In this document: positions 18,501 through 26,791 of the stretch, in pieces
Numbering within the stretch: position 1 is the stretch's first letter
How the letters are laid out: each line of letters begins with the position of its first letter
DNA from: Arcobacter suis CECT 7833
GTDB taxonomy: Bacteria > Campylobacterota > Campylobacteria > Campylobacterales > Arcobacteraceae
Length of the DNA stretch: 64,000 nt
Assembly (NCBI RefSeq): GCF_003544815.1
Contig: NZ_CP032100.1
Coordinates: 1,178,001-1,242,000, forward strand
Reading direction: 5' to 3'
Translations under genes and position numbers: made by a program
The notes under the pieces: model-generated
What the model saw: only the letters and a program-made list of their open reading frames with translations
Databases searched by the model: none
What the model was told of the DNA's origin: nothing

Positions 18501-21500
18501 AGTATATAATCAATCTTATGATGATGGTGGATATGCAATGTTTACTAATCTAAATAATGTTGCAGCTGGTGATACTGTTATGTATGACTGGTATTATGCA
18601 GCTGGTAAAGTTAGTGAACTTTCTAATATCACATCAAGTTTAGAAAGTGCAACATCTGATAATCTTAAAGAAAGTGGTAATTCATTAGTATTGACAGATG
18701 ATTATACAATTACAGATTTAGATTTAACAGATGTTGTAAATGTAGCTGTAAGTTCTGTAGTAGTTACTCCACCAAATGGTTTAACAATTCCTGCTAATTA
18801 TACTAATGAAATAATAAAAGGAATGCTAAATATTAATTCAAATCCAGTTATAGATGGTGATAGTACAACGGGTACTGTTTCTTGGAATTTTAATTCAGGA
18901 GATGATTATAGTTTTAATTTCTTGGGTGCAGGACAAACCCTTACTTTAGTATATACTTTGACTGCAACTGATGGTGAAAATGCAACTGCTACAACAACAG
19001 TGACTATTTCTATAGATGGAAGAAATGATGCTCCTGTTATAACAGTAGATGCCGGGGATTCTGATTTAAAAAATATAAATGAAACGAATTCTACTCTCAC
19101 AACAAATGGTACATTAAGCATAACTGATGTTGATATTATTGATAATGCTTTTACAGTTACAAAAACAAATGTAGTAGCATCAGGAATGACAACGGGATTA
19201 GTATCAAATAATAATGCTTTATTAAACATGATTACTGTTAATACACAAGGTAAAGATATTAGTTGGTCATTTAATTCTGGAAATGAATATTTTAAATATT
19301 TACCAGCTGGTGAAACATTAACACTTACATATACTATAAAAGTAACAGATGCAAATAATGGAACATCTAACAAAACAATAACAATAGAAATTGTAGGAAT
19401 AAATGATCCTGTTACGCTTAATTCACCCGCAACAATCTATTACATGGATACAGATGGTGCAGATAATTTTGCCACAACTTCGGGAAGATTAACAGCAAGT
19501 GATATAGATAGTGGAACGAGTTTTATTTATGGAATAGATGGAGCAACTTCAAATGGTGATGGAACTTTTACAAAAGTAGGAACTTACGGAACTTTAGTAA
19601 TAAATAGTTTAACTGGTAATTATGTATATACTCCAAACTCAGCAGTTATAAATTCTTTATCTGTAAGTGCAGCTGAAACATTTGATATGACAGTTAGTGA
19701 TGGAAGTGGTTCAACAAATACAAAAACTTTAACTATTGATATTGAATCTGTAAATGATGCTCCACTTTTAGGAGGTGTTGCTTCAACTCCAACATTTACT
19801 GAAAATGGTTCGGCTATTCAAATTGATTCAACTATTACTGTTACAGATTTAGAAGGTACAAGTTATGATAGTGGTTATGTAACTTTCTCAATAACAGAAC
19901 ATAAAGAATCAGAAGATAAATTATCAATTTTAAATGTTGGTGGTATTAGTGTAAATGGTACTAATGTAACTTATGGTGGATTAATAATTGGAACAATAGA
20001 TTCAGTTTACAATGGGGAACACGGAAAAGATTTAAGAATAAATCTAAATTCAAATGCTTATTCACCACAAGTACAAGCTTTAGCAAGAGCAATAGCTTTT
20101 TCTAATCCAACAGATGATTTAAGTGGGTTATCAAGAGGGCTTGAAATAAAAGTAAATGATGGTGGAAATGGCGATAGAACGACTGCTAGATATAGTACAA
20201 AAGAAGTAAATGTAAATATTCAAACAATTAATGATTTACCAACAATAAATTTAGGAACAAATAACTTTATTGTAGAAAAATCTATTTCTACTAATCCAAA
20301 TGGAGAGTTATCTTTAGGTTCATTATTAAGTGTTGGTGATTTAGATGGGGATAGAATAACTGTAAAAATTGAAACAACTAATTATGGATTAATTACGATA
20401 AATGATTCAATTACTAATGGTGTTGATAGTTCTCAAATTAGTGGTAATGGTACTAGAGTTGTGACAATAACTGGAACAATAGATGAAATAAATAGAACTT
20501 TAGCTGCAGCAAATGGAATAACTTATGTTGCTGGGTTAGGGAAAGATTATATTACTCCAGGAGCTGATTATTTAAAAATAACTGCTACAGATGATTTATC
20601 AGGAGTAACAACTTCTCAAAAGTTAGTAATGGTATTACCTGCTGTTCCAAATATATATAGTGATAACATTGTAGGTGCAGAAGATGGCACAGTAATGATA
20701 AATATTAACGATTTAGTAACAGATATAAATGATAATGGGGGAACTTATGTTTTTGGAACGGGAACTCCTGATATAACTGATGCAAATGGAAATATAACAA
20801 CACATGGAACAATTATACCTTTTGATAGTAGTACAAATATTTATGATTCAAATTCAAAAGTTATTGGGTATCAATTAGAAAATGGTAAAATTATTTTAAA
20901 TGATGGTAAAAATAGAACAGATAATGCAGATTTTGCTAAATTTACATTTATTCCAAATGAAAATTGGTCAGGTTCTCAAACATTTTTCTATCAATTTACT
21001 TCAAATGATGGTGAAGTAAGTAATATAGCTCAAGTTGCTTTATTTGTAACAGCTGTAAATGATGCTCCTGTTGTTACAGTTACTAATAATATTACAATAA
21101 ATGAAGATAATTCAATAGTATTTGAAAATGCAAATGCAATAACTTTATCGGATATTGATGTGGTTGATCCAACACAAAAATTAGATTTAACATTACGTGT
21201 AGAGAATGGAAAATTAGAGTTATCTCAAATGACAGGATTAACTATTTTAGAAGGAGTAAATAACTCTTCTTCAATTAAAATCCAAGGTAATTTAACAGAT
21301 TTACAAAATGCAATTTCAGCTTTAAAATATACACCAAATCAAGATTATAACGGTTCAGATAGTTTAACTATAAAATTAAATGACAGGGCAAATGTTGGTT
21401 CAGGTAATGCTTTAGAAACAACACAAGTTGTAAATATTTCAATAACTGCTGTAAATGATGCTCCTGAGTTTTCAAACCAATATGATGAAGTAAGTGAAGG

Positions 21501-22758
21501 GGATCAAATTAGAGGTGTTTTACCTGCTAGTGATATAGATAGTAATTCTATTACATTTAGTATAAATGGAACAGCTCCTGTTGGTTTTGTATTAAATAGT
21601 GATGGTTCATATATTTTTGATTCTTCAAGTTATGATTATATAACTCAAGGAGAAATTGAAACAATTGTAATATCTGTTACAGTAACAGACACAGAAGGTT
21701 TAACAACAACTAAAGATTTCTCAATTGCAATCACTGGAACAAATGATGCTCCAACAGTTTCTTTAGTAAATATTGATGCAGAAACTTCATTTGGTAAAGA
21801 ATTCTCAAAAGAGATAAAATATTTATTTAGTGATAAAGATTTAAATGATACTTTTACATTTAAAGCAGATAATCTTCCTAACGGTTTAACAATTGATCCA
21901 ATTACAGGAATAATTTCAGGTAGAGCTTCTGAATCAGGGAAATTTATAATTACTATTATTGGAAGTGATTCAGGAAGTCCTTCTTTAAGTGTTTCAAGAA
22001 CATTTAATATGTTAGTTGTTGCTCCACCACAAGTTGAAACTAAACCAACAATTGATGCTTCACCTCTTCCAAAAGGTAATAATGATACTAATGGCTCACC
22101 TACAACTTTAAATAATTATGGTGGAAATGATAGTAATTTAGGAACATTAAATTATAGTGCTAGTGAAGGTTTTGTTGAAAGTGTAGGGCAAGGTTTTTTA
22201 AATACAGGTACAGTTGATGGAAACTCTTCAAATGATGGAGCAAATGATAATAAAAATACTAATCCAACAAATAGTGCTAATGATGGAAAAGGTGTAATTC
22301 AAGCTAATGTAGATTTAAATGTACTAACAAATGGGCAAATAGTTTTTAATGACACAAATAAAGACTCTTTTTCAATTGTAGGAATTACAATTGAAGATAT
22401 TAAAGTTGAAAACAATAATATTGAAATAAAAGTTGTTGATGTTAATCTTGCACAAAACTTTATTGTTACACAAATTGATGGAACTCCTTTACCTGCTGGA
22501 TTATTTTTTGATCCAAAAACAGGTAGTATTTCAGGAGATATACCTGAAGGTTTAGAAAAATTAAATATAAGTATTAAAGCTATTAGTTCAGATGGAACAA
22601 CTAGAGTTTTAAATTTAAAACTTGATTTAAAAGAGTTACAAAATAAAAATCAAGCTAGTTCAGAAACACAAGGTTTTATTGGATTAAAAGAACAAATAGC
22701 TTTTGAAAATCAAAAGTTAGATGGTTATGGAAGTTATGTTACGGGGTTATTTGCCTAA
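15589..22758 (+). CDS. Giant repetitive surface protein: LEPR-like start, DUF4347, NDxP-type repeats
   Basis: 2389 residues. No Sec signal peptide. The N-terminus carries ALEQRILFDGA (13-23), a variant of the LEPR-xLL motif of very large surface proteins. Residues about 75-230 form a DUF4347 domain with HILSHG (His129) and LLYGCNVA (Cys172). A jelly-roll-like region follows (about 345-530). Then come cadherin/VCBS-like units bounded by nine NDxP motifs, interrupted by an unassigned domain at about 725-1010. Two putative-Ig (He_PIG-like) modules (LPNGLTIDPITGIISG and LPAGLFFDPKTGSISG) lie near the C-terminus, which ends DGYGSYVTGLFA. No RTX nonapeptides are seen. It is probably an exported adhesin or biofilm matrix protein, carried by the flanking transport genes. 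Confidence 0.85.
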   Translation: MKKVNKKKPIISALEQRILFDGAAVATAVDVLDNSSFSSSSNDATTNNDVTSNNAENSVHGVQATQSFERDRREVAFVDSSVEDFQTLVDGIKDGVEIFVFDGSKGGVDQIASILEKETNIDAIHILSHGSTGEITLGTDKLNGDTLDDYNEQLQIIKDSLSENGDILLYGCNVAKDGSGQEFIEALANLTQADISASDDITGDSALGGDWNLEVSNGNIETNVINVNTFSGELGTPSITNLNNMTYIEQSSATVIDSNISITNGGSYDGKYIEFSISSAKSTESLTLTNAANVNASGAISFVGSSVYLGNGTSRDIIGSIDSTYNGLNGQNLRINFVSAFTNPSFETGNITGWTSMNQMINLGVTSIAGFVSQDTSTYSDNANSGGNDDDVPSATYNTTVSNTTTSSGSYSLQLTSSMTTLNGYDVVHGPAVYSDVFEASAGDVIYFDWRAYAGGDDFDAFGYIVNTTTGAQIEVLDATGGSNTDWTTKATTISTAGTYRFVFVNGTYDASGGQAAGGTLYIDNVRVFGSKVNDSVVSTISSQIAYSNTSDNPDATRTYTITAVDSNGLSSSASSTINITAVNDPLTVTVSNTSNGFTETTNMNHQSLSQSGTISFNDVDNNVTISHASNSITWSGGTLDTTLANTLINGFTTSITDGTHSGNGTWAYNVADVDLNFLSEGETITFSYTVTAIAGSETITRTINFTITGTNDAPVFGTIVPTNPVIEAPTVGNTSPSAGIEVFNNGSLRFGNGSIDSVNASTGMLEQPFYYKDGAWYQLTFSTYQLNMAIAADYNNGSAKTDVDWNLEGTVNLTPTFTNTNVDNSGFNTATGTGTIVWTGEITVGTAHLKVTNVYTLTADSQFIKANTYIKNIGSTSTENLRFWVGTRDDYVAGSDSPAKQKGNIVDGEFTMTSNANEQAKAIKVYTGDGANATAVLFYSTNENVNTVIAPGYGWSTSNQYAPGIDPLNSVYNQSYDDGGYAMFTNLNNVAAGDTVMYDWYYAAGKVSELSNITSSLESATSDNLKESGNSLVLTDDYTITDLDLTDVVNVAVSSVVVTPPNGLTIPANYTNEIIKGMLNINSNPVIDGDSTTGTVSWNFNSGDDYSFNFLGAGQTLTLVYTLTATDGENATATTTVTISIDGRNDAPVITVDAGDSDLKNINETNSTLTTNGTLSITDVDIIDNAFTVTKTNVVASGMTTGLVSNNNALLNMITVNTQGKDISWSFNSGNEYFKYLPAGETLTLTYTIKVTDANNGTSNKTITIEIVGINDPVTLNSPATIYYMDTDGADNFATTSGRLTASDIDSGTSFIYGIDGATSNGDGTFTKVGTYGTLVINSLTGNYVYTPNSAVINSLSVSAAETFDMTVSDGSGSTNTKTLTIDIESVNDAPLLGGVASTPTFTENGSAIQIDSTITVTDLEGTSYDSGYVTFSITEHKESEDKLSILNVGGISVNGTNVTYGGLIIGTIDSVYNGEHGKDLRINLNSNAYSPQVQALARAIAFSNPTDDLSGLSRGLEIKVNDGGNGDRTTARYSTKEVNVNIQTINDLPTINLGTNNFIVEKSISTNPNGELSLGSLLSVGDLDGDRITVKIETTNYGLITINDSITNGVDSSQISGNGTRVVTITGTIDEINRTLAAANGITYVAGLGKDYITPGADYLKITATDDLSGVTTSQKLVMVLPAVPNIYSDNIVGAEDGTVMININDLVTDINDNGGTYVFGTGTPDITDANGNITTHGTIIPFDSSTNIYDSNSKVIGYQLENGKIILNDGKNRTDNADFAKFTFIPNENWSGSQTFFYQFTSNDGEVSNIAQVALFVTAVNDAPVVTVTNNITINEDNSIVFENANAITLSDIDVVDPTQKLDLTLRVENGKLELSQMTGLTILEGVNNSSSIKIQGNLTDLQNAISALKYTPNQDYNGSDSLTIKLNDRANVGSGNALETTQVVNISITAVNDAPEFSNQYDEVSEGDQIRGVLPASDIDSNSITFSINGTAPVGFVLNSDGSYIFDSSSYDYITQGEIETIVISVTVTDTEGLTTTKDFSIAITGTNDAPTVSLVNIDAETSFGKEFSKEIKYLFSDKDLNDTFTFKADNLPNGLTIDPITGIISGRASESGKFIITIIGSDSGSPSLSVSRTFNMLVVAPPQVETKPTIDASPLPKGNNDTNGSPTTLNNYGGNDSNLGTLNYSASEGFVESVGQGFLNTGTVDGNSSNDGANDNKNTNPTNSANDGKGVIQANVDLNVLTNGQIVFNDTNKDSFSIVGITIEDIKVENNNIEIKVVDVNLAQNFIVTQIDGTPLPAGLFFDPKTGSISGDIPEGLEKLNISIKAISSDGTTRVLNLKLDLKELQNKNQASSETQGFIGLKEQIAFENQKLDGYGSYVTGLFA
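17332..21753 (+). repeat. Nine NDxP domain-boundary repeats inside the giant protein gene
   Basis: The Asn codon of the (V/T/I)NDxP boundary motif falls near 17338, 17722, 19024, 19402, 19753, 20230, 21058, 21454 and 21742. Most spacings are about 95-160 codons, as in VCBS/cadherin-like tandem units. Two longer intervals, after 17722 and after 20230, hold other domains or degenerate units. DNA identity between units is low, so recent duplication is not evident. Confidence 0.75.
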
Positions 22759-22777
22759 ATAAAGGAAACAGTTAATA

Positions 22778-24121
22778 TTGGAAAACATATCAAAACTTCT
22801 ACAGTTAGAACATAACTGTAGAAATTGTGAAAGTATAAAAGAGCTTTATTATCAAATAGTTAATGAAACAAGAACCCTTGTGAATTATTCACAAGGAGTT
22901 TTATTAACTATTGATTTTAGTGGAAAATATAAAGTTGTAGGAATATCTGATATTTCTGTTGTTGATTCTACTTCTCCTTATGTTCAATGGATAGAAAATG
23001 TAATAATAGATTTAAATAATAATGAAAAATCAAAAGATATTTTTGTAGTTGATACAAAAACTGATTTAAAACAAATAGATTTTAAATCGATGCATGAATT
23101 TTCACCTTCAAATATTTTATTTATTCCTTTAAAAAGTATAAAAGAAAATAGAGAAATAAACTATATTTTACTTTTATTCAAAGAAGAAGGATGGTTGGAA
23201 AAAGATATATTGATTTTAAAACATCTTTCATCATCTTTAGCATATTTTTTATTTGCAATGAGAAGTACAGGAATTTCTCAAATTTTTAAAAAAATCTCTT
23301 TAAAAAATAAGTATTTAAAAATATCAATATTTTTATTGATATTTTTAATGTTTTTACCAGTTCGACTCTCTGTTTTAGCACCATTAGAAGTTGAGGCTAA
23401 AAATCCTTATGTGGTAACTTCTCCTTTAAATGCTGTTATTGAAGAAGTAAAAGTTTTTCCAAATGATAAAATAGAAAAAGAACAATTACTTGTTAAGTTT
23501 GATGATGTGGATTTTAATAATAACTATTTAGTTGCAAAAAGAACTTTAGATGTTGCAAATGCACAACTTCATACAGTAAAACAAAGCAGTTTTTTTGATG
23601 CTACTCAAAAAAGTCAAATTTCACAATTAGAAAGTCAAGTAAAACTAAAAGAAGCAGAATTAAATTTTGCACAAGAGCAGTTGGGCAAAACAAAAATTTA
23701 TGCAAAAGAAGATGGAATAGCAATTATTAATAATCCAAATGATTGGAAAGGGAAACCTGTAACAACAGGAGAAAGAGTTTTTTTAATAGCAAAACCCCAA
23801 AGTATTGAATTAAAAATAATGTTACCTGTTAGTGAAGCTATTTTTTTAGAAGAAAATGCTTTGATTAAAGCTTTTTTTGATAATGACCCAACAAATTCTT
23901 GGAGTGGAAAAGTTAAATATATTTCATATAAACCTGAATTAACGGAACAAAATGTTTTATCTTATAAAATTACAGCAGATTTTGATGATATAAAAGAAAA
24001 TGGTTATATTCCTTCTATTGGATTACGAGGAACTGCAAAAATTTATTCAAAAAAAGTTACGCTGTTTTTTTATCTATTTAGAAAACCAATAACTGCCGTT
24101 AGACAATGGATAGGTTGGTAA
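22778..24121 (+). CDS. GAF-like domain, membrane helix and HlyD adaptor fusion
   Basis: 447 residues. Residues 1-165 look like a cytosolic GAF-type sensor fold. One membrane helix follows (about 181-201, ISIFLLIFLMFLP), then a periplasmic HlyD part with a lipoyl half-motif (SPLNAVIEEVKVFPNDKIEKEQLLVKFD), a coiled-coil hairpin and a barrel (LKIMLPVSEAIFL). TTG start with AAAGGA upstream. It begins 19 bases after the giant gene and overlaps the M50 gene by one base (TAATG), so the products are probably made together. It could be an inner-membrane adaptor that responds to a cytosolic ligand. This domain pair is unusual; function inferred from context. Confidence 0.75.
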   Translation: MENISKLLQLEHNCRNCESIKELYYQIVNETRTLVNYSQGVLLTIDFSGKYKVVGISDISVVDSTSPYVQWIENVIIDLNNNEKSKDIFVVDTKTDLKQIDFKSMHEFSPSNILFIPLKSIKENREINYILLLFKEEGWLEKDILILKHLSSSLAYFLFAMRSTGISQIFKKISLKNKYLKISIFLLIFLMFLPVRLSVLAPLEVEAKNPYVVTSPLNAVIEEVKVFPNDKIEKEQLLVKFDDVDFNNNYLVAKRTLDVANAQLHTVKQSSFFDATQKSQISQLESQVKLKEAELNFAQEQLGKTKIYAKEDGIAIINNPNDWKGKPVTTGERVFLIAKPQSIELKIMLPVSEAIFLEENALIKAFFDNDPTNSWSGKVKYISYKPELTEQNVLSYKITADFDDIKENGYIPSIGLRGTAKIYSKKVTLFFYLFRKPITAVRQWIGW

Positions 24122-26235
24122 TGCCTGAACAAGAGATTTTATTACCAAAAATTAGGGATGATTTAAAACTAATAGAGACTTCTGTAAGTGAAGATGGTTC
24201 TAAAAGATGGCTTTTATTTGATCCTATTCAAAATAAATATTTTAATATTGGAATTGATACTTTTGAATTAATTTCAAATTGGCAAAGTGATATTGAAATA
24301 GATGAATTTCTTAGAATATTAGAAGATAAAAATTATGATATTGAAAAAGAATCTTTACAAACTTTTGTTGATTTTTTAATAAATAATAATTTGATTTTAT
24401 GTGAAAAACCCAAAGACACACAAAGAATGGTAAATATTCTTAGAAAGTCAAAACAAAATATATTTAAATGGTTAATTCATAATTATTTATTTATAAGAAT
24501 TCCTCTATTAAAACCTGATAAATGGCTAGAAGATAATAAAAATAAAATCAATTTTTTATATTCAAAACTTTGGCAAAATATAGTTTTGGTTTTAGGATTT
24601 ATTGGAATTGTTTTTGTATTAAGAGATTGGGAAAATTTTATTTCAACTTTTATGTATCTTTTTTCTAAAGAGGGATTTTTTTACTATTTTTTATCTTTAG
24701 TTTTTGTAAAAAGTATGCATGAATTAGGTCATGCTTTTACAGCAAAAAGATTAGGCTGTAAAGTGCCTACCATGGGAGTTGCATTTTTAGTTTTATTTCC
24801 TGTTTTATACACAGATACAACAAATGCTTGGAAATTAAAATCAAAATATCAAAGATTACAAATAGTCCTTGGTGGAATAAAAGTTGAGTTATATTTAGCT
24901 TTAATAGCTACTTTTTTATGGTCATTTGCTCCTATTGGAATATTTAAAAGTATATTATTTATTATTGCAACCACAAGTTGGATTAGTTCTTTACTTATAA
25001 ATATTAGTCCATTTTTACGGTTTGATGGATATTATATTTTATCAGATATTACAGATAGCAAAAACTTACAACCTCGTTCATTTGCAATGGCTAAATGGTT
25101 CATTAGAAAAAATATTTTAGGTTTAGAAGAAGAAAAACCAGAAATATTAGTAAAAGAAAAAGAGAATTTTTTTATTATTTATGCCATATTAACTTGGATT
25201 TATAGATTATTTTTATTTTTAGGAATAGCTTTATTAGTATATTATTTTGCTTTTAAAGTTTTAGGAATAATTTTATTTTTAGTTGAAATAGTTTGGTTTA
25301 TTTTATTGCCAGTATATAATGAATTAAAAATATGGTGGAGCAAAAAAGATATGGTTAAATTTAATACAAAAAATAAAATCTCTTTATTTTTAGTTGTTTT
25401 TTTACTATTTTTAATATTTATTCCTTGGAATAGCAGTATTAAAATGCCCGCAATAATAGAATCAAAGAATTATTTTGAGTACTATTCAGCCGAAGATGGT
25501 TATATTGAAGAAATATATTTTTCAAATGGTCAAAATGTAAAAAAAGACCAACTTTTATTAAAAATAAAATCTCCAGAAATAGAGTATAAAATAGCTCAAA
25601 TTCAAGAAGAAATAGAGTCATTAAACTTTGAGATAAATAAACAAGCAGGTTTCAAAGAAAACCTAGACAAAAGATTTATTTTAGAAGAGAATTTATTGAA
25701 AAAAATAAATGAATTAGAAGGTTTAGAAAAAATTAATAAAAAATTTGAAGTAAAAGCGGATTTTGATGGAAAAATATATTTTTATGATGTATTCAAAATA
25801 AATCAATGGATTAGCAAAAAAGCCCCAATTTTTGTTTTATATGATAATTTAAATTATAGAATAGTTGGTTTTTGTAATGAAAATGATTTTAAACTTTTAA
25901 AAGAAAATTCAAATAGCAAATTTATTTTCACTTCAGGAGATTTAAAAGATATTCATCAAAAAGTTACGAATATTTCAAAATTTTCAATTCCATATTTAGA
26001 ATTTCCTGAGTTATCTTCTGATTTTGGTGGAGAAATTGCAACTAGAAAAGATTTAGATAAAAGATTAAAAACAGAACAAGCTTATTATAAAATCACTGTT
26101 GATTTAGAAGAAAATAATTTGGATTTAAAAAATAGAAAAACAGGTGTTTTAGTAACTCAAGGAGAATCAATGAGTTTGATTTCAAGAATTGCTAAAAAAA
26201 CAATTTCTGTTTTAATAAGAGAGAGTGAATTCTAA
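24121..26235 (+). CDS. Site-2-type M50 metalloprotease fused to a HlyD domain
   Basis: 704 residues from the overlapping ATG at 24121; an ATG five codons upstream lacks a ribosome-binding site. Residues about 20-95 resemble a PqqD-like winged helix (RWLLFDPIQNKYFNIG then IDEFLRIL). Multiple membrane helices carry the zinc site HELGH (200-204) and the distal NISPFLRFDGYY (Asp302). A helix near 425-440 leads into a periplasmic lipoyl/HlyD half (YSAEDGYIEEIYFSNGQNV). No PDZ domain, unlike RseP. Related M50-HlyD proteins occur in peptide-export clusters. Here it may recognise, cleave or gate export of the giant protein. Catalytic residues look intact; role inferred. Confidence 0.8.
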   Translation: MPEQEILLPKIRDDLKLIETSVSEDGSKRWLLFDPIQNKYFNIGIDTFELISNWQSDIEIDEFLRILEDKNYDIEKESLQTFVDFLINNNLILCEKPKDTQRMVNILRKSKQNIFKWLIHNYLFIRIPLLKPDKWLEDNKNKINFLYSKLWQNIVLVLGFIGIVFVLRDWENFISTFMYLFSKEGFFYYFLSLVFVKSMHELGHAFTAKRLGCKVPTMGVAFLVLFPVLYTDTTNAWKLKSKYQRLQIVLGGIKVELYLALIATFLWSFAPIGIFKSILFIIATTSWISSLLINISPFLRFDGYYILSDITDSKNLQPRSFAMAKWFIRKNILGLEEEKPEILVKEKENFFIIYAILTWIYRLFLFLGIALLVYYFAFKVLGIILFLVEIVWFILLPVYNELKIWWSKKDMVKFNTKNKISLFLVVFLLFLIFIPWNSSIKMPAIIESKNYFEYYSAEDGYIEEIYFSNGQNVKKDQLLLKIKSPEIEYKIAQIQEEIESLNFEINKQAGFKENLDKRFILEENLLKKINELEGLEKINKKFEVKADFDGKIYFYDVFKINQWISKKAPIFVLYDNLNYRIVGFCNENDFKLLKENSNSKFIFTSGDLKDIHQKVTNISKFSIPYLEFPELSSDFGGEIATRKDLDKRLKTEQAYYKITVDLEENNLDLKNRKTGVLVTQGESMSLISRIAKKTISVLIRESEF

Positions 26236-26243
26236 ATTCACTC
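26223..26243. terminator. Hairpin shared by two convergent gene ends
   Basis: 9-bp perfect stem, arms GAGTGAATT (26223-26231) and AATTCACTC (26235-26243). It spans the last codons of the M50 gene and of the J-domain gene, which end two bases apart. No strong T-run follows. Confidence 0.5.
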
Positions 26244-26708
26244 AACTGTTTTCATCAAAACATCTCTATAATGATTTAATTCTTTCATTTTTACATCATC
26301 ACCGTTGTTTATATCAGGATGATATTTTCTTGCTAATTCTTTATATCTTTTTTTTATTTCTTCTTTTGTCGGAGTTTGTGAAAATCCAAAAAAATCTTTT
26401 GCTTTTTGAATTTCATCAACCCTTGGAGCGTTTGCAAAACCTCGAAAATCAGATTGATTAAAGTTTCTAAAATCATTAAAATTGAAATTTTGTCCATTTT
26501 GAAATTCTGAACTATCAAACCTAAATCTAAAACTATTAGCTCTCATTTTCTTTTTAAAGTTATAAATCAAAAATGTGATTATTACGAGAAAAACTCCTAT
26601 AATCATCAAAAAAGTTCCGAAATTTGTAAATATAAGATATAAAATAAAAAATAAAATTGATAATCTTATTAATCTATTGAAAATATATACAATTGTATTA
26701 TTTGGCAT
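26238..26708 (-). CDS. Membrane-anchored J-domain protein
   Basis: 156 residues. Two N-terminal membrane helices (about 10-55) are followed by a basic, phenylalanine/asparagine-rich linker and a C-terminal J domain (about 95-150) with the essential HPD in ARKYHPDINNG. J domains stimulate DnaK ATPase, so this would recruit DnaK to the inner membrane. It lies convergent to the secretion operon. A second small J protein lies 0.8 kb away. The client is unknown. Confidence 0.85.
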   Translation of the reverse strand: MPNNTIVYIFNRLIRLSILFFILYLIFTNFGTFLMIIGVFLVIITFLIYNFKKKMRANSFRFRFDSSEFQNGQNFNFNDFRNFNQSDFRGFANAPRVDEIQKAKDFFGFSQTPTKEEIKKRYKELARKYHPDINNGDDVKMKELNHYRDVLMKTVE

Positions 26709-26791
26709 AAAAAAATATCCTTTTAAAATAGTTGCGTATTATATACTTAGTTTTACTATAAATAAGTTAATCAAGAAAAAATTAACTTTAA

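Noticed and set aside
18906-19373. 155-codon open frame on the minus strand inside the giant gene
   Set aside because: It is antisense to strong coding sequence, has low-complexity hydrophobic composition and no ribosome-binding site; a shadow frame.
15589-22758. RTX repeats or a classical type I C-terminal signal in the giant protein
   Set aside because: No GGxGxDxxx nonapeptides are seen; the C-terminus ends in Ig-like modules and a short tail.
24121-26235. The M50 protein as an RseP-type sigma-factor protease
   Set aside because: There is no PDZ domain; it has a PqqD-like N-terminus and a HlyD C-terminus, and its neighbours are export genes.
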